A DNA stretch of 5,018 nt, taken from positions 1-5,018 of the forward strand of contig DYDT01000117.1 in assembly GCA_020404485.1 (NCBI GenBank), read 5' to 3'. This stretch comes from Rickettsia endosymbiont of Diachasma alloeum (GTDB lineage Bacteria > Pseudomonadota > Alphaproteobacteria > Rickettsiales > Rickettsiaceae). Of the stretch, positions 1 to 4,981 are shown one piece after another. How positions within the stretch are numbered: the first letter of the stretch is position 1; each line of letters opens with the position of its first letter. Both the position numbers and the translations under genes were made by a program. The notes under the pieces are model-generated. The model saw nothing but the letters and a program-made list of their open reading frames with translations, had not been told where the DNA came from and did no database searches.

Positions 1-26
1 CCTTTCTCATATTCTGTCATAGTCAT
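1..26 (-). CDS. tnpA: Transposase N-terminus, probably IS200-type TnpA (partial, runs off left edge)
   Basis: Only the first eight codons are visible, reading MTMTEYEK from the ATG at 26-24, with a second in-frame ATG at 20-18. A start of the form 'M-T-x-Y-E-K' resembles the beginning of IS200/IS605 Y1 transposases, single-strand DNA transposases with HUH and tyrosine active sites, as I recall them. The second ATG has an AGG at 29-27 at a normal ribosome-binding distance, so 20-18 may be the true start. An AAAGAGG at 47-41 is a second Shine-Dalgarno candidate but sits far from either ATG. The gene is in the same direction as pccA and starts about 120 bases past its stop. The identification is suggestive only, because no catalytic residue is in view. 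Confidence 0.45.
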
Positions 27-74
27 CCTATAAAATAAGTCCTCTTTACTTATTTTATACAGAGCGACTATGAC
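16..74 (-). promoter_or_regulatory. Nested hairpin covering the transposase start codon
   Basis: Two perfect stems are nested. The outer one is GTCATAGTC (16-24) with GACTATGAC (66-74). The inner one is TATAAAATAAGT (29-40) with ACTTATTTTATA (48-59), 12 bp closed by a 7-base loop. A 4/6-base internal loop separates the stems. Read on the minus strand, both candidate start codons and the AGG before the second lie in the 3' half of the structure, so a full-length read-through RNA would bury them. An RNA from the promoter at 54-82 would lack the 5' arms and stay open. IS200 and IS10 are known to use start-site sequestration of this kind against read-through transcripts; the application here is inference. 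Confidence 0.65.
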
Positions 75-82
75 TATTTCAA
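54..82 (-). promoter_or_regulatory. Promoter for the IS transposase gene
   Basis: On the minus strand TTGAAA (82-77) is followed after 17 bases by TATAAA (59-54). Each is 5 of 6 to the sigma-70 consensus, and the spacing is ideal. Transcription would begin near position 47, in the loop of the nested hairpin, and the -35 lies partly in the end hairpin. The RNA would start close to AAAGAGG and reach the ATG after about 20 bases. Confidence 0.6.
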
Positions 83-117
83 ACTAAAGTTTCTCCACCT
101 GAAGGTGGAGGTTTGAA
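78..117 (-). repeat. Bulged end hairpin, candidate transposase recognition structure
   Basis: TTCAAAC (78-84) pairs with GTTTGAA (111-117), and CTCCACC (93-99) pairs with GGTGGAG (104-110) around a TGAA loop. Eight unpaired bases (85-92) lie on one side only. The two stems are contiguous on the other side, giving a 14-bp hairpin with a one-sided bulge. Imperfect hairpins with unpaired bases are what Y1 transposases bind at IS200/IS605 ends. Neither strand has a T-run directly after the stem, so it is not a typical intrinsic terminator. Confidence 0.6.
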
Positions 118-145
118 CAATCAGATGGATAATAAAGATGCTAAT

Positions 146-2143
146 TTAATTAAATTCAAGCAGCATCTGACCTTTGACCACATTATCCTTTTCACTTACG
201 AAAATTTTAGCTATTTTCCCGTCACGTTCAGCTAAGATAATATTTTCCATTTTCATAGCGGTTAAGATCATTATTTCCTGCCCTATTGTTACATCTTGCC
301 CCTCTTTCACTTTAATTGAAGCAATCTGACCATTAAGAGGTGCTTGCATTTCAGAATTTTCTTCTGTTACTACTTTCGAAACCATTAACCCCTCAAGCTC
401 TGAAATACGAGGGGAACGAACAAAAGCTTTTACACTAATACCAGCATGTGATAGTAAATAACCGGTTCTGATATTTTCGATTTTAATATTTGTCTTCTTG
501 CCGTTAATTATAGCCACAAAAAGCTCGTTACCTAAATTCCAGTTACTACGAATATATATTCGGTCACTTTCATGACGTATATTATAACCATTTTCAACAG
601 GCGTAATTAGAACGGGGAACAATTTATCGTCAATCGTTACCACCCATCTAGTACCGATTTTATTAGCTTGGTTATTGATATTTCCAGAAATTAAAGAGGC
701 ACGTCTTTGCTCAGATATATAAATAAAAATAGCAGTTGCTAAAAATACTGCTGTTACTTCTGAGGTTAGACTTGCACCAGAAAATCCATCTGGATATTCT
801 TCTTGAATAAAAGCAGTAGAAATATCACCGCTAACAAAACGAGGATGAAGCATCACTGCTTCTAAGAAGCTAATATTATGAGAAATACCATTAATAATGT
901 AAGAACTTAAGGCAGAACGCATTACCTCGATTGCTTGCTCTCTCGTTTCGCCGTAAGTACATAATTTTGCGATCATCGAATCATAAAACATACTAACTTC
1001 GCCGCCAAGTCCAATGCCGGTATCTATACGAATATTTGGGCTTTTTACAGGTTCAGAATATGCAGTAATTCTACCACTTGAGGGCAAGAAACCACGGCTT
1101 GGATTTTCTGCACAAATTCTTGACTCAAACGCCCACCCTTTTAACTTTACGTCATCTTGCGTAAATGATAATTTTTTACCAGCAGCAATTTTTATCATTT
1201 CTTCAACGATATCTATATCGGTTATTAATTCAGTAACAGGATGCTCTACCTGCAATCTTGTATTCATTTCTAAGAAATAGAAATTCTTTTCACTATCTAC
1301 TATAAACTCAACAGTACCTGCAGAGTAATATCCAACTTTTTTGGATAGCGATATTACTTGCCTATACATTTCTTGCCTTATTTCTTCAGTAATAAACGAG
1401 CTCGGTGCTTCTTCAATTACTTTTTGATGGTGACGCTGTATTGAGCATTCACGTTCCCCAAGACATACGCTATTGCCATATTGATCAGCAAGCAGTTGAA
1501 TTTCGATATGACGAGGTCTTTGAATTAATTTTTCAATAAATAATCTATCATCGCTAAAACTATTACCGGCTTCAAGCTTTGCAGATTCAAAAGCATTTGC
1601 CATTTCAGAAGGGTTATTTACTACCCTCATACCACGCCCGCCACCACCGGCAGCCGCTTTCACAATCACCGGAAAGCCTATTTCTTTTGCGATATCTATT
1701 GCTTGTTTAACATCTTTTATAGTTCCCATATAACCTGGAACAGTACTAACTCCTGCTTCTATTGCTATCTTCTTTGCTTCAATTTTGTCACCCATTTTCT
1801 TTATAGTAGCAGCATTAGGACCTATTAAAACTACTCCCTCTCTTTTAAGAACATTGGCAAAATTAGGGTTTTCAGATAAAAAGCCATAGCCAGGATGTAC
1901 GGCATTTGCACCACTTTCACGAATTGCCGAAACAAGATTTTTAATAGATAAATAGCTCTCTGTTGCAGGTGAATCGCCGATATAATAAGCTTCATCAGCA
2001 TATTGAACATACATTGAGTTTGTATCGGCTTCAGAATATACGGCAACCGATCCAATCCCCATTTTCTTTAAAGTACGAATTATTCTAACAGCAATTTCGC
2101 TACGATTAGCGATTAAAATTTTATCAAATAAAGGTTTAGTCAT
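146..2143 (-). CDS. pccA: Propionyl-CoA carboxylase alpha subunit (biotin carboxylase + biotin carrier)
   Basis: This 665-residue subunit uses ATP and bicarbonate to carboxylate a covalently bound biotin, which PccB then uses to carboxylate an acyl-CoA (normally propionyl-CoA to methylmalonyl-CoA) in the cytoplasm. Biotin carboxylase spans about residues 6-450: the lysines corresponding to the E. coli ATP-contacting pair (K120, K162), the glycine-rich AAAGGGGRGMR (163-173), HQK (239-241), EMNTRLQVEHPVTE (292-305) and SRICAEN (341-347). A biotin-carboxylase/carrier linker region (about 495-590) separates it from a C-terminal biotinyl domain with AMKM, where K631 is the biotin attachment site 35 residues from the end, as usual. 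Length is normal for the family. The ATG at 2143 is kept because motif spacing from the N-terminus is normal, though no clear Shine-Dalgarno precedes it. Oddity: residue 15 is Ser in ANRSEIA, where the family has ANRGEIA. It probably shares a transcript with pccB and the small gene upstream. Confidence 0.95.
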   Translation of the reverse strand: MTKPLFDKILIANRSEIAVRIIRTLKKMGIGSVAVYSEADTNSMYVQYADEAYYIGDSPATESYLSIKNLVSAIRESGANAVHPGYGFLSENPNFANVLKREGVVLIGPNAATIKKMGDKIEAKKIAIEAGVSTVPGYMGTIKDVKQAIDIAKEIGFPVIVKAAAGGGGRGMRVVNNPSEMANAFESAKLEAGNSFSDDRLFIEKLIQRPRHIEIQLLADQYGNSVCLGERECSIQRHHQKVIEEAPSSFITEEIRQEMYRQVISLSKKVGYYSAGTVEFIVDSEKNFYFLEMNTRLQVEHPVTELITDIDIVEEMIKIAAGKKLSFTQDDVKLKGWAFESRICAENPSRGFLPSSGRITAYSEPVKSPNIRIDTGIGLGGEVSMFYDSMIAKLCTYGETREQAIEVMRSALSSYIINGISHNISFLEAVMLHPRFVSGDISTAFIQEEYPDGFSGASLTSEVTAVFLATAIFIYISEQRRASLISGNINNQANKIGTRWVVTIDDKLFPVLITPVENGYNIRHESDRIYIRSNWNLGNELFVAIINGKKTNIKIENIRTGYLLSHAGISVKAFVRSPRISELEGLMVSKVVTEENSEMQAPLNGQIASIKVKEGQDVTIGQEIMILTAMKMENIILAERDGKIAKIFVSEKDNVVKGQMLLEFN

Positions 2144-2201
2144 AGTTTTTGATTAAAATAGTTATTTAGTTATCCACCAATATATGGATCAACGTTAGCG
2201 A

Positions 2202-2603
2202 TTACACCTGACGCACATACGATAGTTGTATCCTCACAATATATACTAGGTAAGGAGGTGGGGCTTCTTCTGGTGCTTCATAATTACATTTAGTAGGATC
2301 TATAGGTTTATCTTTATTATGCTGAGGGTAACGAATATAAATCTTCCCTGGAACTTTACTTACAGGAGTCGTAGCATACATAAGTGTATTTGGAGTAGCT
2401 GGCGTTACAGGTGTTATTGGTTCATAGTCATGATCATGCTCACTTTTTACAATTCTAATTACTGAGTAAAGGTTTTCTGTTGTTTTATTGCTTTGATTTA
2501 TTACTGAGTTATTATTTTCACCAATTAAAGACTCTATACTTGCATATCCTGGTTCTTCTGCCTGCACAATATTTAAAGGTGGTAGTGGTGTTTTTGCTTT
2601 CAT
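2202..2603 (-). CDS. Small Pro/Thr-rich protein of unknown function, C-terminus probably frameshifted
   Basis: I do not recognise this 133-residue protein. It has no signal peptide or membrane segment. It is polar and likely disordered in the middle, with a Pro/Thr stretch EPITPVTPATPNT (61-73), a HDHD cluster (56-59) and a proline-rich segment PEEAPPPY (111-118). The start ATG at 2603 is preceded by GGAAA at a usable distance. It lies between pccB and pccA in the same orientation, 58 bases before pccA, so it is probably co-transcribed. After Tyr121 the frame changes at an ATATATA run (2239-2245) and ends at 2202. Removing one AT unit opens a frame to a TAA at 2170-2172, ending in VCASGVIANVDPYIGG and giving 143 residues. 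The longer form looks more protein-like and is probably ancestral. Whether the protein has any link to carboxylation is unknown. Confidence 0.65.
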   Translation of the reverse strand: MKAKTPLPPLNIVQAEEPGYASIESLIGENNNSVINQSNKTTENLYSVIRIVKSEHDHDYEPITPVTPATPNTLMYATTPVSKVPGKIYIRYPQHNKDKPIDPTKCNYEAPEEAPPPYLVYIVRIQLSYVRQV

Positions 2604-2662
2604 TTTAGTTTCCGATTATATGTATGTTCTTGAATTTGTATTTTATTTTTAAATGTTATTCT
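2604..2662. other. Short AT-rich leader region
   Basis: These 59 bases between the small gene's start and the repeat region are AT-rich. A TATAAT lies on the minus strand at 2620-2615 but is too close to the ATG at 2603 for a normal leader and has no good -35, so I do not call a promoter. The gene is more simply served by read-through from pccB. Confidence 0.4.
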
Positions 2663-2730
2663 TATGTCATTCCCGCGGAGGCATTGTTGCATGGATCGGA
2701 AAATGTCCTATATGTCATTCCCGCGGAGGC
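2663..2730. repeat. Direct repeat, two identical 20-base copies
   Basis: TATGTCATTCCCGCGGAGGC occurs at 2663-2682 and again, without a mismatch, at 2711-2730, a 48-base period. The first copy has only the left half of the hairpin and is followed by a 28-base spacer (GCATTGTTGCATGGATC-like, a string I associate with rickettsial repeats). The second copy continues into a complete hairpin. This suggests one repeat copy inserted next to, or into, an older one. Confidence 0.85.
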
Positions 2731-2818
2731 GGGAATCCATCATAAAGCAAGATAACCTACGCTTTTTGCTTTGTATTTTTTTATTACTGGCTCCCGTGGT
2801 CAAGCCACGGGATGACAG
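2711..2818. repeat. Rickettsial-type palindromic repeat element
   Basis: The element is bounded by imperfect inverted ends, TGTCATTCCCGCGG on the plus strand at the left and TGTCATCCCGTGG on the minus strand at the right. It contains two hairpins: ATTCCCGC/GCGGGAAT (2717-2736, loop GGAG) and CCCGTGG/CCACGGG (2793-2811, loop TCAAG). The ~55 bases between them are AT-rich. This is the familiar dispersed repeat of Rickettsia genomes. It begins one base after the pccB stop codon. A T-rich run between the hairpins follows the right-hand hairpin on neither strand at proper distance, so an intrinsic terminator is not supported. The structure could still stabilise or punctuate the pccB-pccA transcript. 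Confidence 0.75.
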
Positions 2819-4363
2819 CTATAATGGCAAATTATCATGTTTCTTCCAAGGGAGTTCTACTTTTTTAGTACGTAAGAAATTCAGGGCTTTACATATTCGC
2901 CATCTTGTATTTTGTGGTCTTATTATATCATCTAAATAGCCTCTAGATGCTGCAACAAAAGGTGATGTTACTACTTTTTTATATTCATCGATTTTTTGTT
3001 TTTTAGCCTCTGGATCTTTACATTCTTCCCTAAATATTATTTCAGCTGCTCCTTCCGCTCCCATGACTGCGATTTCGGAATTAAACCAAGCATAATTTAT
3101 ATCACCTCTAAGATGCTTAGAGTTCATCACTATATAAGCTCCGCCGTAAGCTTTGCGAGTAATCACGGTAATTTTTGGAACTGTTGCTTCAGCATAAGCA
3201 TATAAAAGTTTAGCACCGTGCTTGATAATACCATCATGCTCTTGAGAAGTACCTGGCAAAAACCCTGGCACGTCAACAAGGCTTATTATAGGAATATTGA
3301 AAGCATCACAAAACCTAATAAATCTTGCTGCCTTTCTTGAAGCATTAATATCTAAACATCCCGCTAAATGCAATGGTTGATTCGCAACAAATCCTACCGG
3401 ATACCCCTCCATATAACCAAAACCAATGATGATATTCTTAGCAAAATCTGGCTGCAATTCAAAAAACTCTCCCTCATCTACAATACGCTCGACAAGCTCT
3501 TTCATATCATAAGGTTTATTGGGAGTATTAGGGATCAGAGTACTTAGAGACATATCAACCCTATCAGCAGGGTCAACAGTAGGACGAATAGGTAGAGGAC
3601 TACGATTAGATGATGGTAGAAAATTAAAGAATCTACGCATTTCTAGCAATGCTTCTATATCATTATTAAATGCAAGATCAGCCACACCGCTTTTAGTAGT
3701 GTGCATACGTGCACCGCCAAGCTTCTCTTGGCTTACTTCTTCACCTGTAACAGTCTTTACTACATCAGGACCAGTTACAAACATATAGGAAGTATTTTTA
3801 ACCATGAATATAAAATCGGTTAAAGCAGGTGAATAAACAGCACCGCCCGCACAAGGTCCCATAATTAAGGTAATCTGAGGAATAACTCCTGATGCTAACA
3901 CATTACGCTGGAATAACTCACCATATCCGGCAAGAGCATCCACACCCTCCTGAATTCTTGCACCACCTGAATCATTAATACCGATTACGGGAGCACCAGT
4001 TGCTATAGCTTGATCTAGAATATCGCAAATCTTTTTAGCATGATACTCACCAAGTGAGCCACCAAGCACTGTAAAATCTTGGCTATAAATAAAAACTAAT
4101 CTTCCGTTTATTGTACCATGACCCGTTACAACACCATCGCCTAAAAACTTCTTATCATCCATCCCAAAATTTTCACATCTATGAGCTACAAACATTCCTG
4201 TTTCGGTAAAACTATTGGGATCTAATAACACCTCAATTCGCTCACGTGCTGTTAACTTACCTTTCTTATGCTGGGTATTAATTCTATCTTCACCACCCCC
4301 TTGCCTCGCAATATTCTTTTTCTCGTCAAGTAACTCCGCAGAGACTATATTACTTTGATTCAT
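2819..4363 (-). CDS. pccB: Propionyl-CoA carboxylase beta subunit (carboxyltransferase)
   Basis: This 514-residue crotonase-fold carboxyltransferase transfers the carboxyl group from carboxybiotin on PccA to an acyl-CoA, normally making methylmalonyl-CoA in an alpha6-beta6 complex. The N-terminal half (about 25-255) binds CoA and carries GGARIQEG (133-140) and [16 protein letters not shown] (169-184). The C-terminal half (about 275-500) binds biotin and carries [16 protein letters not shown] (363-378) and RKAYGGAY (403-410). The tail ends in KKHDNLPL, matching the KKHxNIPL ending of PCC and related acyl-CoA carboxylase beta subunits. Length is normal and the gene is intact. The residue after GGAY is Ile411, where propionyl-specific enzymes have Asp; AWFNSE (425-430) replaces the usual AWPTAE. 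Expression is probably from the promoter at 4398-4426. No strong Shine-Dalgarno precedes the ATG. Confidence 0.95.
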   Translation of the reverse strand: MNQSNIVSAELLDEKKNIARQGGGEDRINTQHKKGKLTARERIEVLLDPNSFTETGMFVAHRCENFGMDDKKFLGDGVVTGHGTINGRLVFIYSQDFTVLGGSLGEYHAKKICDILDQAIATGAPVIGINDSGGARIQEGVDALAGYGELFQRNVLASGVIPQITLIMGPCAGGAVYSPALTDFIFMVKNTSYMFVTGPDVVKTVTGEEVSQEKLGGARMHTTKSGVADLAFNNDIEALLEMRRFFNFLPSSNRSPLPIRPTVDPADRVDMSLSTLIPNTPNKPYDMKELVERIVDEGEFFELQPDFAKNIIIGFGYMEGYPVGFVANQPLHLAGCLDINASRKAARFIRFCDAFNIPIISLVDVPGFLPGTSQEHDGIIKHGAKLLYAYAEATVPKITVITRKAYGGAYIVMNSKHLRGDINYAWFNSEIAVMGAEGAAEIIFREECKDPEAKKQKIDEYKKVVTSPFVAASRGYLDDIIRPQNTRWRICKALNFLRTKKVELPWKKHDNLPL

Positions 4364-4381
4364 AGATATTTATAATTTTAT

Positions 4382-4410
4382 TTTTCAAAATATCCGTAGT
4401 ATAATATAAT
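4382..4410 (+). promoter_or_regulatory. Promoter for the plus-strand small genes
   Basis: TTTTCA (4382-4387) is followed after 17 bases by a perfect TATAAT (4405-4410). The predicted start is near 4417, about 20 bases before the ATG at 4438. It is the mirror image of the pccB promoter, sharing the same -35 hexamer and spacing. The two footprints overlap almost completely. A second TATAAT at 4400-4405 has no matching -35. Confidence 0.55.
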
Positions 4411-4426
4411 AATGTTAGCGTGAAAA
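4398..4426 (-). promoter_or_regulatory. Promoter for pccB and the downstream minus-strand genes
   Basis: On the minus strand TTTTCA (4426-4421) is followed after 17 bases by TATACT (4403-4398). This gives a start near 4391 and a leader of about 28 bases before the pccB ATG. The -10 is 5 of 6 and the -35 is 4 of 6 to consensus. It is the only good candidate in the 74-base divergent gap and would drive pccB, the small gene and pccA together. Confidence 0.55.
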
Positions 4427-4437
4427 GATAATTATTT

Positions 4438-4572
4438 ATGTCATCTACCAAAGATAGCAAAGAACAAACTATAAAAACTAAAATAAAGCCTAATTTTAGC
4501 AATTTATCATCTGCTTTAAAAAAGAATTTACAGAGACGAAAGAAAGCTAAGGAAGAAAAACCTAACAATTAA
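4438..4572 (+). CDS. Very small basic protein, 44 residues, function unknown
   Basis: The frame begins MSSTKDSKEQ and contains FSNLSSALKKNLQRRKKAKEE before a TAA. It is hydrophilic and strongly basic, about a quarter Lys/Arg, with a likely C-terminal amphipathic helix. The pattern 'LKKNLQRRKKA' resembles short alphaproteobacterial proteins with an LKxNLxRRKAQ-type helix, which I recall as uncharacterised; I cannot confirm homology here. Support for reality comes from the well-placed promoter at 4382-4410 and from its place as the first of three same-strand frames. The Shine-Dalgarno is weak (GAAAAG, 4422-4427, rather far upstream). A role in nucleic-acid or ribosome binding is conceivable from charge only. 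Confidence 0.6.
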   Translation: MSSTKDSKEQTIKTKIKPNFSNLSSALKKNLQRRKKAKEEKPNN

Positions 4573-4592
4573 ATATTTTAAAAAGGCAAAAT

Positions 4593-4739
4593 ATGAATTT
4601 ATATACATTAATGATTAAAATTGGTAATTTTTTCTCTTTATTGATTCCTGAACAAAATATAGAAAAATCTAGTAATGATATTCCGGCTAATAGAGAAGCC
4701 ACCCGTGATTATTATGAAGATTTAGGCAACCCTTATTAA
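4593..4739 (+). CDS. Very small protein, 48 residues, function unknown
   Basis: The frame begins MNLYTLMIKIGNFFSLLIPE and ends REATRDYYEDLGNPY followed by TAA. The first 18 residues are hydrophobic and could be a single membrane-associated helix; the rest is polar and acidic. An AAAAGG at 4581-4586 sits at a good distance before the ATG, which is the best ribosome-binding site among the small frames. It starts 20 bases after the preceding small gene stops, so the two are likely co-transcribed. I do not recognise the family. It is too short for a confident call, but the ribosome-binding site, spacing and ordinary codon use argue for a real gene. Confidence 0.5.
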   Translation: MNLYTLMIKIGNFFSLLIPEQNIEKSSNDIPANREATRDYYEDLGNPY

Positions 4740-4760
4740 AAGGACTAAATATAATTTAAG

Positions 4761-4790
4761 TTGACGCTATCTCAAGCTTAAAGTAATAAT
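4761..4790 (+). promoter_or_regulatory. Possible promoter for the truncated gene at 4805
   Basis: TTGACG (4761-4766) and AATAAT (4785-4790) are each 5 of 6 to consensus with an 18-base spacing. The start would be near 4797, leaving only about 8 leader bases before the ATG at 4805 and no ribosome-binding site, so this is uncertain. The -35 lies in a weak hairpin (4755-4764 with 4772-4782, one bulged G) that could be an operator or chance. Confidence 0.3.
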
Positions 4791-4804
4791 AAAAAACAAA
4801 TATT

Positions 4805-4981
4805 ATGGAAGAAAATATAAATTATATTACTATTCAAAATCAAACCTTATCTGAACTACAAGAAAAGATAAAAAATTATACAGATTCTAAAGGAAAGAAA
4901 ATTTCTGATCTGTCAACACTTTTCCGGACAGTTGTTCATGCACATTGTTGTATTTCTTCATATTTTACTGGTGATAGATAG
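4805..4981 (+). pseudogene. 5' fragment of an unknown gene cut by an IS3-family element
   Basis: The frame begins MEENINYITIQNQTLSELQE and continues KIKNYTDSKGKKISD, 35 residues up to the IS boundary after position 4910. The native part is polar, with a likely helix around QTLSELQEKIKNY. From 4911 the frame runs into IS sequence and picks up 23 IS-encoded residues before a TAG at 4979-4981, so any product would be a 58-residue chimera. The rest of the original gene should lie beyond the far end of the IS, outside this window. I do not recognise the gene from this fragment. No clear Shine-Dalgarno precedes the ATG. The gene may alternatively have been a small intact gene whose tail was replaced. 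Confidence 0.6.

Larger units (their letters stand above)
1..117 (-). mobile_element. Left end of an IS200/IS605-like insertion sequence (partial)
   Basis: The segment has the layout of the transposase-proximal end of an IS200/IS605 element read on the minus strand. First comes a bulged end hairpin (78-117), then a promoter (54-82), a second nested hairpin (16-74), and a coding start inside that hairpin which runs off the window. Y1-transposase elements lack classical terminal inverted repeats and carry subterminal imperfect hairpins, which fits what is seen. The outer boundary is probably a few bases beyond 117, about 25-30 bases after the pccA stop codon, but no cleavage site can be fixed from one end. 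The family call is inferred from this architecture and from the short N-terminal peptide; the catalytic HUH motif lies outside the window. An alternative is a different short mobile or palindromic element. Confidence 0.55.

Noticed and set aside
93..110. CTCCACC/GGTGGAG hairpin as a terminator for pccA
   Set aside because: No T-run follows on the minus strand (AAACTTTAGTTTG). The position and bulge fit an IS end better, although it could still impede read-through.
1014..1280. Plus-strand open frame of 88 codons
   Set aside because: It lies wholly antisense to pccA, which has full-length domain and motif support.
1831..2055. Minus-strand open frame of 74 codons in another phase
   Set aside because: It overlaps the conserved biotin carboxylase N-terminus of pccA in a different frame and has no protein-like motifs.
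2615..2620. TATAAT on the minus strand as a promoter for the small gene between pccB and pccA
   Set aside because: It lies only about 11 bases from the start codon, would give an almost leaderless RNA, and has no recognisable -35.
2663..2730. Repeats as a CRISPR array
   Set aside because: There are only two copies, the spacer is itself a common repeat string, and no cas genes are present.
2793..2811. CCCGTGG/CCACGGG hairpin as an intrinsic terminator of pccB
   Set aside because: On the minus strand the stem is followed by AGCCAGTAATAAAAA, not a T-run, and on the plus strand by GATGACAGC. It is better explained as part of the dispersed repeat.
2664..2939. Plus-strand frame beginning MSFPRRHCCMDRKM and repeating MSFPRRRESI
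   Set aside because: It is the translation of the palindromic repeat, a well-known source of spurious small proteins in Rickettsia, and its 3' half is antisense to pccB.
2996..3788. Two plus-strand open frames (2996-3205 and 3519-3788)
   Set aside because: Both are antisense shadows of pccB with no promoter or ribosome-binding site.
4350..4568. Minus-strand open frame of 72 codons overlapping the pccB start
   Set aside because: It covers the divergent promoter region and is antisense to the better-supported 44-residue gene; its hydrophobic composition is what AT-rich antisense DNA gives.
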